From Micromonosporaceae bacterium KJ-029 (lineage in GTDB: Bacteria > Actinomycetota > Actinomycetes > Mycobacteriales > Micromonosporaceae): a stretch of 64,000 bases of DNA. Both the position numbers and the translations under genes were made by a program. Below are positions 1-7,773 of the stretch, one piece after another (the stretch's first letter is position 1; each line of letters opens with the position of its first letter). The notes beneath the pieces were generated by a model that saw only the letters and a program-made list of their open reading frames with translations, ran no database searches and was not told the DNA's origin. The stretch lies in the NCBI GenBank assembly GCA_005402585.1, contig BIFP01000021.1, positions 62,001 to 126,000 of the forward strand. The letters run 5' to 3'.

Positions 1-17
1 GGGCCGATGCGGATCGG

Positions 18-473
18 GTGGTAGGGGTCGTGCCGAGGCGCGCAGTCCCCGTGCTGATGGTGGCGTTGCTGCTGGCTACGCCGGTGGCGACGGCCTGGCT
101 CGTCGGTGACCTGACCAACGGGGAGGCCCGCCGTCTGGCCGCCGAGGGGGAGTCGCTCGACTACGTCGTACGCCCGGTCAGCCTCGGCGCGACGGGCGAC
201 CGGGTGGTCGGCGTGCTGGCCTGTGTGCTGGTGGTCGTCTCGCTGGCGCTGCTGATCCGCGCCACCGCCACCCGCACGCTCAATTCCCGCCGGTGGACGG
301 TGATCGTTCCGCTGATGCTGGCCGGCGTGCTGATCGGTTTCGCCTGGCGGGTGGTGACCGCCGGGGCGATCGGTGCCAACATCGGCGCGGGTCTCGTGGT
401 CTTCGCCGGCGGCCCGGCGTTGCTGATCCTGCTCGTCATCGCCGCCGTGCAGACGCTCAGACTGCGCCGTTGA
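18..473 (+). CDS. Hypothetical multi-pass membrane protein
   Basis: I do not recognise a family. The 151-residue product is mostly hydrophobic, with about four likely membrane segments near residues 10-29, 62-84, 95-114 and 119-147 and a basic C-terminal tail, so it should be an integral inner-membrane protein. The reading frame runs almost to the left edge of the window. GTG at 18, GTG at 30 or ATG at 57 could start it, and the true start could lie outside the window. It is followed by a strong hairpin and a tRNA-Pro gene on the opposite strand. Third-position G/C bias supports real coding. Confidence 0.6.
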   Translation: MVGVVPRRAVPVLMVALLLATPVATAWLVGDLTNGEARRLAAEGESLDYVVRPVSLGATGDRVVGVLACVLVVVSLALLIRATATRTLNSRRWTVIVPLMLAGVLIGFAWRVVTAGAIGANIGAGLVVFAGGPALLILLVIAAVQTLRLRR

Positions 474-517
474 CAGGCGTGACAGCGACGATTGCCGTGA
501 TGGTCAGGCAGAACGCC

Positions 518-550
518 AGAGGGCACATCCAGCGACTGGATGTGCCCTCT
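518..550 (-). terminator. Perfect 15-bp hairpin after tRNA-Pro
   Basis: Two perfectly complementary 15-base arms (518-532 and 536-550) flank a 3-base loop. The hairpin starts four bases past the 3' CCA end of the tRNA on the minus strand and lies 45 bases past the stop of the convergent membrane-protein gene. It could therefore terminate both. There is no clear T-run, which is usual for actinobacterial terminators. Confidence 0.65.
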
Positions 551-554
551 CACC

Positions 555-631
<77 letters not shown>

Positions 632-645
632 AGGCGTGCCGACAA

Positions 646-673
646 ATAGTAGCCCACCCGCCTCCGGGGTCAA
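646..673 (-). promoter_or_regulatory. Sigma-70-type promoter of tRNA-Pro
   Basis: On the minus strand TTGACC (673-668) and TACTAT (651-646) are separated by 16 bases. The predicted start of transcription is within about ten bases of the mature tRNA 5' end at 631. This is the best housekeeping-type promoter visible in the window. Confidence 0.75.
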
Positions 674-696
674 ACTCGGTACCCCGGGGCGGGCGG

Positions 697-1590
697 TCAG
701 CGCGGGATCAGCGTCAGCAGGCTGGCCTCCGGCGGGCAGGCGAAGCGGACCGGGGCGGTCGGATGGGTGCCGAGGCCGGCGGAGACGTGCAGCCAGGAGT
801 CCGAGCCGGGCCACCGGTGCAGGCCCTTCGCCATCGACCGGGGCAACCCGCAGTTGGTCACCAGCGCCCCCACTCCCGGCACGCACACCTGGCCACCGTG
901 GGTGTGGCCGGCGAGCAGCAGCCCGAAGCCGTCGGCGGCCATCTCGTCGAGCAGCGCCGGCTCGGGGGAGTGGGTCAGGGCGATGGAGAGGTCGGCCGAG
1001 GAAGCCACCGGGCCGGCCACCGCGCCGTAGTCGTCCCGTTCGACGTGCGGGTCGTCGACCCCGGCCATGTCGATCGCCCGGCCGCCGGCCTTGATCGTTA
1101 CGCGATGGTTGTTGAGGTCCGCCCAGCCGGCGCCGGTGAGCACGTCGCGCAGTTCCTCGGAGGGCAGCTCGATCCCCTCGGCGTACTCCCGGTCGGGCAG
1201 GAAATAGCTGAACGGGTTCTTCCAGACCGGCCCGGTGTAGTCGTTTGAGCCGAAGACGAACGCGCCCGGGTAGTCGAGCAGCGGTTGCAGCGCCCGCAGC
1301 ACCCCCGGCACCGCCCCGGGGTGGGCCATGTTGTCCCCCGTTACCACGACCAGGTCGGGGTCGAGGGCAGCCAGCGACGCGACCCACTGCTGCTTGCGTA
1401 GCTGATTGGGGGTCATGTGCAGGTCCGACAGGTGCAGCACGCGCAGCGGCTCGGTGCCGGTCGGGAGCACCGGAACATCGAAGCGCCGGAGCGTGAACAT
1501 GTTGCGTTCGACGAGCGACGCGTACGCCAGGGCGGCGGCGCCCGTCGCGACGGTGGCGGTCGCAAGCCGGAATAGTGTGCGCTTTCGCAT
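697..1590 (-). CDS. Membrane-anchored metallophosphoesterase
   Basis: Calcineurin-like phosphoesterase of 297 residues. A short N-terminal hydrophobic segment (about residues 6-25) should anchor it in the membrane or act as a signal. The metal-binding motifs appear in order: SDLH (D56, H58), GDN (VVTGDN), GSND, the THSPEP histidine and GHTHGG. It resembles the YkuE/Rv3683 type, so it may hydrolyse a lipid-linked or nucleotide phosphate, but the substrate cannot be read from sequence. I chose the ATG at 1590 because a TACCCT box lies 7 bases upstream. Longer in-frame versions would run into the divergent yqeY gene. In mycobacteria the homologue neighbours ponA2, as here. Confidence 0.85.
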   Translation of the reverse strand: MRKRTLFRLATATVATGAAALAYASLVERNMFTLRRFDVPVLPTGTEPLRVLHLSDLHMTPNQLRKQQWVASLAALDPDLVVVTGDNMAHPGAVPGVLRALQPLLDYPGAFVFGSNDYTGPVWKNPFSYFLPDREYAEGIELPSEELRDVLTGAGWADLNNHRVTIKAGGRAIDMAGVDDPHVERDDYGAVAGPVASSADLSIALTHSPEPALLDEMAADGFGLLLAGHTHGGQVCVPGVGALVTNCGLPRSMAKGLHRWPGSDSWLHVSAGLGTHPTAPVRFACPPEASLLTLIPR

Positions 1591-1597
1591 GCCGATC

Positions 1598-1603
1598 AGG
1601 GTA
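1598..1603 (-). promoter_or_regulatory. -10 box TACCCT of the metallophosphoesterase gene
   Basis: TACCCT on the minus strand lies 7 bases before the ATG at 1590, the spacing expected for a leaderless transcript. It overlaps the divergent -10 box of yqeY by two bases. Confidence 0.5.
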
Positions 1604-1607
1604 GTTT
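1602..1607 (+). promoter_or_regulatory. -10 box TAGTTT of yqeY
   Basis: TAGTTT lies 8 bases before the ATG at 1616, fitting a leaderless or near-leaderless start. It shares its first two bases with the opposing -10 box at 1598-1603. Confidence 0.5.
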
Positions 1608-1615
1608 GACCGTCC

Positions 1616-2071
1616 ATGAGCACGCTGAAGGACCGTCTCACATCCGACATGCGCGCCGCCCTGAAGGCCCGCGACGAGCTGACCACCTCCACCCTGCGGA
1701 TGGCCCTGGCCGCCGTCGGCAACGCCGAGGTCTCCGGCAAGGCCAAGCGCGAGCTCAGCGACGACGAGGTGCTGGCCGTGCTGACCAAGGAGGCCAAGAA
1801 GCGTCGGGAGGCCGCGACCGCCTTCGCCGACGCGGGCCGCGCCGAGCAGGCCGCCAAGGAGACCGCCGAGGGTGAGGTGCTGGATCGCTACCTGCCGAAA
1901 CAGCTCTCCGACGCCGAGCTGACCGACCTTGTCGCGGGGGCTCTCGCAGCCGGTGGCTTCACCGGTAAGGCGCAGATGGGCCCGGCGATGAAGGCGGCCC
2001 AGGCTGCGGTTGCCGGCGGGGCCGAGGGCGGTCGGGTGGCCGCCGAGGTACGCCGCCAGCTCGGCCTCTAG
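1616..2071 (+). CDS. yqeY: GatB/YqeY domain protein
   Basis: A 151-residue protein matching the free-standing YqeY family, which resembles the tRNA-binding tail of the GatB subunit of amidotransferases. The family's exact role is unsettled; a link to tRNA-dependent amidation is inferred from homology. The sequence opens with the typical LKDRL.SDM..ALKARD region, has the SDDEVL.VL.KEAKKR segment near residues 42-62 and ends with the MGPAMKAA and VRRQLG motifs, so it is full length. It is divergent from the metallophosphoesterase gene with only 25 bp between start codons. Its TAG stop is built from a TA dinucleotide plus the first G of the inverted-repeat element at 2071-2233. Confidence 0.92.
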   Translation: MSTLKDRLTSDMRAALKARDELTTSTLRMALAAVGNAEVSGKAKRELSDDEVLAVLTKEAKKRREAATAFADAGRAEQAAKETAEGEVLDRYLPKQLSDAELTDLVAGALAAGGFTGKAQMGPAMKAAQAAVAGGAEGGRVAAEVRRQLGL

Positions 2072-2233
2072 GGCGTGTCTCCTGGATCTCGTCGAGCCGA
2101 GACGAGGCCCAGGCGACGATCCGGCAAGGCGGCGGTTCGTCCGGATACCGGTGTTGTATCCGGACGAACCGCCAACGCCGCCGGGCGCTGTCTGGGCCCG
2201 TCGCAGGCCGGCGAAGATCCGGGAGACACGCCC
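2071..2233 (+). mobile_element. MITE-like inverted-repeat element, long form
   Basis: A 163-bp non-coding element bounded by 19-bp terminal inverted repeats (GGGCGTGTCTCCTGGATCT against GGGCGTGTCTCCCGGATCT, one mismatch). It is flanked by TA on both sides (2069-2070 and 2234-2235), as expected for a TA target duplication. A second copy is at 18989-19103 on the other strand, identical at 114 of 115 shared positions. This copy has 48 extra bases (2118-2165), which with the following bases form an 18-bp perfect hairpin (2131-2148 with 2156-2173, 7-base loop). It lies directly after yqeY and could also serve as its terminator. No transposase is encoded. TA duplication is seen in IS630/mariner and some IS5-group families; I cannot say which mobilises it. 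Confidence 0.75.
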
Positions 2234-2268
2234 TAGGGCGAGGAGCCGTCGACCAGCGCACCACGAGA

Positions 2269-2306
2269 AACGGGCGGGCACCCCATGAGAGGGGTACCCG
2301 CCCGTT
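2269..2306 (-). terminator. Hairpin terminator of the PBP gene
   Basis: A 16-bp stem with one mismatch (2269-2284 with 2291-2306) and a 6-base loop lies 19 bases past the PBP stop on the minus strand. The bases after it on that strand begin with T, a weak tract. It also faces the 3' end of yqeY and its element, so it may insulate the two convergent units. Confidence 0.7.
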
Positions 2307-2324
2307 CCGATTGGCCGGCGGTGA

Positions 2325-4799
2325 TCAGCCGCCATTCCGGTCGTCCGGCGGCCGGCCCGGGTTGCTGGGCGGACCGGACGGGCCGTTCCCCGGCTGGCCG
2401 TTTCCGTTCCCGTTTCCGTTGCCGCCGCCGTTGTTGTTGCCGCCACCGGCGCTGACCTGGATCGTCACATAGCCGCCCTTGATGGTGCGGTTCTCAGGGC
2501 TGGTGCCGGCGGCGGTGCCGGCGGGGCACTCCGAGGTGACCCGGCTGCTGGAGACGAGCGGCTGGAAACCGGCACCGGAGATCCGCGACTTCGCCCGCTC
2601 GATGTCCAGGCACTTGACACCGGGGATGGTCCGCTGGTCACCCAGGGAGATCTTCTGGCCCGGCGGGTCGAAGTTGATCGCCTTCTTGCCGTCCATCGCG
2701 GCCTTCAACGTCTCATAGACCGGCGGGTTGATGCCGTCAGCCGGCTTGTGCTTCATCCGGACGTTGGTCTGCGGCCAGTCCGGGTCGGCCAGGATGCCGG
2801 CCACCGCGTACTGCTTGGTCATCGCGACCAGGGAGGCGGTCTTCTCGGCGTCGGTGGTGCCCGACTTGCCGGCGATCGGCTTGCCAACGATATAGCGCCC
2901 CTCGGCGGCGGTGCGGCTGCCGCCGCACTTGCTGGTCGAGGAGTTGTCACCGACTGGGCAGCGGGCCGCGTCCACGGCCGCCCGGGCCACCTCCGTGCTG
3001 ATCCGCTTCTCGCAGCGCGGGTTGGCCACGTCCAGCTTGTTGCCGTCCAGGTCGCGGATCTCCTGCACCGGGATCGGCTCGCAGTACTTGCCGTCGGCGG
3101 CCAGGGTGGCGTACGAGTTGGCCAGCTCCAGCGGTGTGGTGTCCGTGACGCCCAGGGTGAAGGCGCCCCACTGGTGGGCAGCCGCCTTGTCGTTGGCCCA
3201 GGCGTTCTCCCTGCTGACCCGGAACTGGATGCCCAGGCGCTTGGCCACGTCGACCACGTTCTCCGCGCCGATCTGCTGCTGCAGCGGGACGAAGTACGTG
3301 TTGGTCGAGGCCGAGAAGGCGCTCCACATGTCCTTGACCCCGCCAGGCTGCTTGTTCGAGTTGGTCGGGCAGTAGAAGTGCGTGCCCGGGCAGGTGGCAG
3401 GGGCGCCTTGGCGCAGGATGTATTCGGACTTGAACTGCTGCGGGGCGTTGATGGTGTAGCTGAGCGGGATGCCCTTCTCCAGCGCGGCCACGATGGTGAA
3501 GATCTTGAAGACCGAGCCGGCCTGGTACCCGGTGATCCCGTCGCCGCCGGTCAGCAGCGGGTTCACCGTGTTCGGGTAGTTGCCGAGTTTGCCCTTGTCG
3601 CGCTGGACCGGATCGCTGTGCGGCCGGTTCTTCGGCGCCTTCGGGTTGTCGAGCTTGAAGTTCCGGTTGGTCGACAGCGCCCGCACCCGGCCGGTGCCGG
3701 GCTCGACCACGGCGATCATCACGGCTTCCTTGCTGGTGACCGGCTTGGCCTTGCGGACCGCCTTGTCGGCGCCGTTCTGGGCCTGCTTGTCCAGCGTGGT
3801 GACGATCGTGTAGCCGCCGCTCTTGAGCCGCCGCTCCCGGTCGTACGAGGTCGAGCCGAACGTCTCCTGCGCCATCCACCAGCGGTAGAAGTAGTCGCAG
3901 AAGAAGCCCCACTCGTTCTTGTTGGTGGCCACGCAGCCGTTCGGCGCGCGCTTACCCTTGACCACCAGCTTGACGGCCTTGGCCGCCTCGGCCTCCTCCT
4001 TGGTGATCGCACCGGTCGTGACCATGTGGTCGATCACGTAGTCGCGCCGGGCGACCGCCTGCGGGTAGCCGCTCTTGGTGGTCGGGTCGAACGAGGTCGG
4101 CGCCTTCACGAGGCCGGCCAGCATGGCGGCCTCCTCGATCTTGAGATCCTTCGGCGGCTTGTTGAAGTAGACCTGGCTGGCGGCGTAGATGCCGTACGCA
4201 CCGTTGCCGAAGGCGGCGAGGTTTAGGTAGCGCTCCAGGATCTCGTCCTTGGACATCTCCTTGTCCAACTGGATGGCGTACCGCATCTCGCGCAGCTTGC
4301 GGGCGCTGGTGTCCTCGGTGGCGGCGACCACGTCGGCGGGGTGGGTCGCCGAGTACGCGATGGCCATCCGGACGTACTGCATGGTCAGCGTCGAGGCGCC
4401 CTGGCGGTCCCGGGTGGCGTCGCTGTTGTTGACGAAGGCCCGGGCGACGCCGTTCAGGTCGACCCCGTTGTGCTTGTAGAACTGGTGGTCCTCGGCGGCG
4501 ATGATCGCCTTCGTCATGTAGGGCGAAATGTCGGCGAACTTCACCTCGCGCCGGTTCTCGTCGTACATCGTGGCCAGTGGTGTCTTGCCATCCGAGGCGA
4601 GCAGATAACTGATCTGGGGCGCTTGGGCCACGATCAGCTCCTTCGGCAGCGCGCCGAAGGTATCCGCGCCGGCCTTCGCGGCCAGGCCGGACATCGCCAC
4701 CGCAGGGAAGGCCGCGGCGGCCACCACCACGCCGGCCAGCAGCCCACAGATGAGCAGCGATGCGGCGTTGGTCAGGATGTTGTGGTCACGTTTCCGCAT
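2325..4799 (-). CDS. ponA2: Bifunctional class A penicillin-binding protein with PASTA domain
   Basis: Peptidoglycan glycosyltransferase plus transpeptidase, 824 residues, anchored by one N-terminal membrane segment (about 12-38). The GT51 domain shows the AAEDHQFY motif with its catalytic Glu near residue 101, QGASTLTMQ, and the LERYLN segment. The transpeptidase domain carries SVFK (Ser near 429), STN near 498 and KSGTT near 643. A single PASTA domain (about 725-790) and a low-complexity Gly/Asn/Pro tail follow. I chose the ATG at 4799 because GAGGTGA lies a good distance upstream; an ATG at 4862 is in frame but poorly served. The metallophosphoesterase on one side and divergent whiB4/wblA on the other match the order around mycobacterial ponA2, which is the basis for the symbol. 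Confidence 0.93.
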   Translation of the reverse strand: MRKRDHNILTNAASLLICGLLAGVVVAAAAFPAVAMSGLAAKAGADTFGALPKELIVAQAPQISYLLASDGKTPLATMYDENRREVKFADISPYMTKAIIAAEDHQFYKHNGVDLNGVARAFVNNSDATRDRQGASTLTMQYVRMAIAYSATHPADVVAATEDTSARKLREMRYAIQLDKEMSKDEILERYLNLAAFGNGAYGIYAASQVYFNKPPKDLKIEEAAMLAGLVKAPTSFDPTTKSGYPQAVARRDYVIDHMVTTGAITKEEAEAAKAVKLVVKGKRAPNGCVATNKNEWGFFCDYFYRWWMAQETFGSTSYDRERRLKSGGYTIVTTLDKQAQNGADKAVRKAKPVTSKEAVMIAVVEPGTGRVRALSTNRNFKLDNPKAPKNRPHSDPVQRDKGKLGNYPNTVNPLLTGGDGITGYQAGSVFKIFTIVAALEKGIPLSYTINAPQQFKSEYILRQGAPATCPGTHFYCPTNSNKQPGGVKDMWSAFSASTNTYFVPLQQQIGAENVVDVAKRLGIQFRVSRENAWANDKAAAHQWGAFTLGVTDTTPLELANSYATLAADGKYCEPIPVQEIRDLDGNKLDVANPRCEKRISTEVARAAVDAARCPVGDNSSTSKCGGSRTAAEGRYIVGKPIAGKSGTTDAEKTASLVAMTKQYAVAGILADPDWPQTNVRMKHKPADGINPPVYETLKAAMDGKKAINFDPPGQKISLGDQRTIPGVKCLDIERAKSRISGAGFQPLVSSSRVTSECPAGTAAGTSPENRTIKGGYVTIQVSAGGGNNNGGGNGNGNGNGQPGNGPSGPPSNPGRPPDDRNGG
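2398..2441 (-). repeat. Low-complexity Gly/Asn codon repeat in the PBP tail
   Basis: A run of near-repeated GTT, CCC and CCG triplets on the plus strand encodes alternating Gly-Asn residues in the extracellular tail of the PBP. It is probably a flexible wall-spanning linker. Such a tract is prone to length variation by slippage. Confidence 0.6.
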
Positions 4800-5202
4800 C
4801 CAGGTCACCTCGACAGGGTACGCGTACAGGTATCGAGGGGCGCTGGGGCGTCTTTTCCCCATTTCCTGCGCGCGCCGGCCTCGTTGTGCTAAACGCGTGG
4901 CACCCGGTGTCCGGTTGCGTGATCCGTGTCGAGTTTCCTCCTTGCGGAGGTGGCCCGCAGCGTTTTCGCGGACTCCGGTGGGGTAAGCGGCGGTCCCGAG
5001 CCCGAGAAGCCGGGAGTGTCCGGAATGATGGATTTAGCCGACAACGTTGCGTAATCGGGTAACTACAGAGCATGATGGGGGCGGCGACAGTGCCACATGT
5101 CGTCCGTGCCGCCTTTGGGGTAAGGCGTGCCCGGATGACCGGGGGGATTTGCCGGCTGGCCCGCGACGGCGTCGGTAGTACTGCAAGGGGGGACGTGTAC
5201 AG
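4800..5202. other. Divergent regulatory region between ponA2 and wblA
   Basis: About 400 bases without a convincing gene. It must hold the promoters of both genes; part of it may be the 5' leader of wblA, since that start has a purine-rich AAGGGGGGA sequence 9-17 bases upstream. I see no confident -35/-10 pair or riboswitch-like fold. Short ORFs here lack the codon bias of real genes. Confidence 0.5.
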
Positions 5203-5523
5203 ATGGGCATGATCACTGACTGGCCGTCGCTGGCGGCGTGTCAGAACGGGGACCCGGACGCGTTGTTCGTACAGGGCGCCGAACAGAACGTGGCGAAGCG
5301 GATCTGCCGGAGCTGCCCAGTTCGGTACGAGTGCCTGGCGGACGCGCTGGACAACCGGATCGAGTTCGGCGTGTGGGGTGGCATGACCGAACGTGAACGC
5401 CGCGCGCTGCTCCGCCGCCACCCACAGGTGACCAGCTGGCGCAAGATGTTCGAGGCGGCGATGAAGAAGAACGCCAAGGACAAGGCCGGCAAGGACAAGA
5501 TCCTGGCCACCACCAGCATTTGA
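5203..5523 (+). CDS. wblA: WhiB-family iron-sulfur regulator (WhiB4/WblA type)
   Basis: A 106-residue Wbl protein with four cysteines at 13, 35, 38 and 44 (C-x21-C-x2-C-x5-C) to hold a [4Fe-4S] cluster. The GVWGG turn follows at 56-60 in the segment ALDNRIEFGVWGGMTERERRA... (given in part), and a basic Lys-rich tail may touch DNA. The pattern DPDALFVQGA and ADALDNR..FGVWGGMTER is characteristic of the WhiB4/WblA branch, known as a redox-responsive regulator in mycobacteria and a pleiotropic repressor of antibiotic and developmental genes in Streptomyces. The ATG at 5203 is preferred over the ATG at 5209 because family members begin with a similar short lead before the TDW motif. It is divergent from ponA2 and faces two ArsA-like genes, the mycobacterial order. 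Confidence 0.93.
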   Translation: MGMITDWPSLAACQNGDPDALFVQGAEQNVAKRICRSCPVRYECLADALDNRIEFGVWGGMTERERRALLRRHPQVTSWRKMFEAAMKKNAKDKAGKDKILATTSI

Positions 5524-5564
5524 TCGGCACGGTCAGGGGCGGCTAGGGCCGCAACGATCGTCCG

Positions 5565-6713
5565 TCAGGAGCGGCTGATCGCCGAACCGATCGTCCGTAG
5601 CCCGTCGACGTCGTGCACGTCGGCGGGCTGCGCCGTCACCGAGACCGTTGGCACCTGCGGGAACGCCTCGGTGAACCGCGCGGCCACGCGCTGCTCGCGT
5701 ACCGCCTGCTCGGCCAGGGCGGCGTGCGCCCGCAGCACGCCGACGGTGCCCTCGTGGCCGCCGGTCGCGGCCAGCCGGTCGGCGGCAGCCCGGCTCTCCG
5801 GCGCGCCCAGGTCGGACACCGCCGGGCGGTGCACCCGGTTGAGCACCAGGCCGGCGAGCGGCATGTCCTCCTCGCGCAACCGGCCGGCGAAGTAGGCGGC
5901 CTCCCGGACCGCGTCCGGCTCCGGCGCCGCGACCAGCAGGAACGCCGTTTCGCGCGCCTGCAGGATGCGGTACGTCTGCTCCGCGCGCTGCCGGAACCCG
6001 CCGAACATCGAGTCGAGCGCGGCCACGAAACCGGACAGGTCAGTCAGCAACTGCGCGCCGATCACCTTCTGCACAATCCTGGAGAACATTCCGAAGGACG
6101 CGGTGACGAGGCTGAACATGCTGCGCCCGCCGGTACGCGCCGGGGCGAGCAGCAGCCGCAGCATCCGCCCGTCGAGGAAACGGGACAGCCGGGCCGGCGC
6201 GTCGAGGAAGTCCAGCGCCGAGCGCGACGGCGGGGTGTCCACCACGATCAGGTCCCACTCGCCCCGCGCGTGCAACTGACCCAGCTTCTCCATGGCCATG
6301 TACTCCTGGGTGCCGGAGAAGGTGGAACTCATCGCCTGGTAGAAGGGGTTCGCGAAGATTTCCGCCGCCTTCGCCGGGTCGGTGTGCGCGAGCACCACGT
6401 CGTCGAAGGTGCGCTTCATGTCGAGCATCATGGCGTGCAACTCGCCGCCGCTGTGCTCGACGTCGATCCCCTTGACCTGCCGGGGGGTGTTGTCCAGCTC
6501 GGTCAGGCCGAGCGCCTGGGCCAGCCGTCGGGCCGGGTCGATGGTGAGCACCACCGTCCGCCGACCGTGCTGCTCGGCCGCGCGCAGCGCGAGCGCGGCG
6601 GCCGTGGTCGTCTTGCCCACTCCGCCCGCCCCGCAGCAGACCACGATCCGTACGCCCGGGTCGGCCAGGATCTGGTCGACGTCCAGCGGCGGCGCGGCGT
6701 TGTCGGAAGGCAC
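5565..6713 (-). CDS. ArsA-like anion-transporting ATPase (Rv3680 type)
   Basis: A 382-residue cytosolic deviant-Walker P-loop ATPase. GAGGVGKTT sits at about residues 28-36, the DTPPS switch motif follows, and the LDMKRTFDD segment is typical of this branch. It is second in a pair with the gene at 6770-7747; such pairs next to whiB4 in mycobacteria have been linked to small-molecule and envelope stress, so the role here is inferred. The frame extends to a TTG at 6743, but I prefer the GTG at 6713 because TACGCT lies 6 bases upstream. No arsenite-binding cysteine triplet is evident, so arsenite transport is unlikely. Confidence 0.85.
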   Translation of the reverse strand: MPSDNAAPPLDVDQILADPGVRIVVCCGAGGVGKTTTAAALALRAAEQHGRRTVVLTIDPARRLAQALGLTELDNTPRQVKGIDVEHSGGELHAMMLDMKRTFDDVVLAHTDPAKAAEIFANPFYQAMSSTFSGTQEYMAMEKLGQLHARGEWDLIVVDTPPSRSALDFLDAPARLSRFLDGRMLRLLLAPARTGGRSMFSLVTASFGMFSRIVQKVIGAQLLTDLSGFVAALDSMFGGFRQRAEQTYRILQARETAFLLVAAPEPDAVREAAYFAGRLREEDMPLAGLVLNRVHRPAVSDLGAPESRAAADRLAATGGHEGTVGVLRAHAALAEQAVREQRVAARFTEAFPQVPTVSVTAQPADVHDVDGLRTIGSAISRS

Positions 6714-6719
6714 CAATCG

Positions 6720-6725
6720 AGCGTA
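6720..6725 (-). promoter_or_regulatory. -10 box TACGCT before the second ArsA-like gene
   Basis: TACGCT on the minus strand, 6 bases before the GTG at 6713. It suggests an internal leaderless promoter within the two-gene unit, and it decides the start. Confidence 0.45.
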
Positions 6726-6769
6726 TCGGGCCGACCCGGCCAATGCGCCAGGCCAAGGTCAGGTGTGAG

Positions 6770-7747
6770 TCAATCGCCGCGGACGAGCGCCGCGGCGAGG
6801 ACATCCAGCCCGGCCCGGTCCACCCCGTCGGGCAGCAACGGCAGCTCCACCAGGGGCAGGCCCAGCTCCACCAGATCGGCGCGCAGCGAATCCTCCAACT
6901 CCCGACGGACGGCCTGGTCGCGCGCCTCCTCGTACAGGCCGGCGACGACCCGCTGGTCGGCCGGCAGCCCGGCGGCGCGCAGCCCCCGTCCCAGCTCCGC
7001 CTCGGTGACCAGCCGGGCCGCCGCCAGGGGGGGTCGGGTTCCGTTGACGATCACCCGGCCCACCCCGAAGCCGAGCGAGGTCAGTTCGTCGATCGCGTCG
7101 ACGGTCTCCTGCACCGGCATCTCCTCCAGCAGGGTCACCACGTGCACCGCGGTCATCGGGGAGCGCAACAGTGCCGAGACCCCGTCGCTCTGGGTCTTGA
7201 TCGGCCCGACCTTGGCCAGTCGAGCGGTTTCGGCGGTCACGTTCAGGAAGCGCCCGATGCGACCGGTGGGCGGGGCGTCCAGCACCACCGCGTCGTACAC
7301 CCGCCGCTGCTCGACCGTGCGGGTGGTGGCCTCCTTGAGCTTGCCGGTGAGCAGCACGTCGCGCAGCCCGGGGGCGATGGTGGTGGCGAAATCGATCGCG
7401 CCGAGCTTGCGCAACGCCCGGCCGGCCGCGCCGAGCCGGTAGAACATGTCCAGGTATTCGAGCAACGCCTCCTCGGCGTCCACCGCCAGGGCGCACACCT
7501 CGCCGCCGCCCGGCGCCTCGGCCAGGTGCCGCTCGGCGTACGGCAGCGGCTCGGTGCCGAAGAGCTGGGCGATGCCCTGACGCCCCTCCACCTCGACCAG
7601 CAGCGTGCGCCGCCCACCGGCGGCCAGGCCCAGAGCCAGGGCGGCAGCCACACTGGTCTTGCCCGTGCCCCCCTTGCCAGTCACCACGTGCAGGCGGGCG
7701 GGCCAATCGGTGCCGGCCCGGTCGGCCGGGCGCTGCGCTGCTCCCAC
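6770..7747 (-). CDS. ArsA-like ATPase (Rv3679 type)
   Basis: A 325-residue ArsA/GET3-like P-loop ATPase. GKGGTGKTS lies at about residues 24-32 with the signature lysine in the GKGG part, and LDAPPTGR near 155 is the switch region. It is paired with the downstream homologue at 5565-6713, 56 bases away on the same strand, and the two probably form a heteromeric ATPase. The GTG start has TAGGCT 6 bases upstream. Function beyond ATP-driven handling of an unknown client is not shown by the sequence. Confidence 0.87.
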   Translation of the reverse strand: MGAAQRPADRAGTDWPARLHVVTGKGGTGKTSVAAALALGLAAGGRRTLLVEVEGRQGIAQLFGTEPLPYAERHLAEAPGGGEVCALAVDAEEALLEYLDMFYRLGAAGRALRKLGAIDFATTIAPGLRDVLLTGKLKEATTRTVEQRRVYDAVVLDAPPTGRIGRFLNVTAETARLAKVGPIKTQSDGVSALLRSPMTAVHVVTLLEEMPVQETVDAIDELTSLGFGVGRVIVNGTRPPLAAARLVTEAELGRGLRAAGLPADQRVVAGLYEEARDQAVRRELEDSLRADLVELGLPLVELPLLPDGVDRAGLDVLAAALVRGD

Positions 7748-7753
7748 CTGTAG

Positions 7754-7759
7754 AGCCTA
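7754..7759 (-). promoter_or_regulatory. -10 box TAGGCT of the ArsA-like pair
   Basis: TAGGCT on the minus strand, 6 bases before the GTG at 7747, fitting a leaderless start. Confidence 0.5.
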
Positions 7760-7773
7760 TCCAGGCTGCGAGG

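Noticed and set aside
2118..2173. The hairpin inside the long element as a stand-alone terminator or riboswitch
   Set aside because: It is internal to a mobile-type element and absent from the other copy, so it is better explained as element structure.
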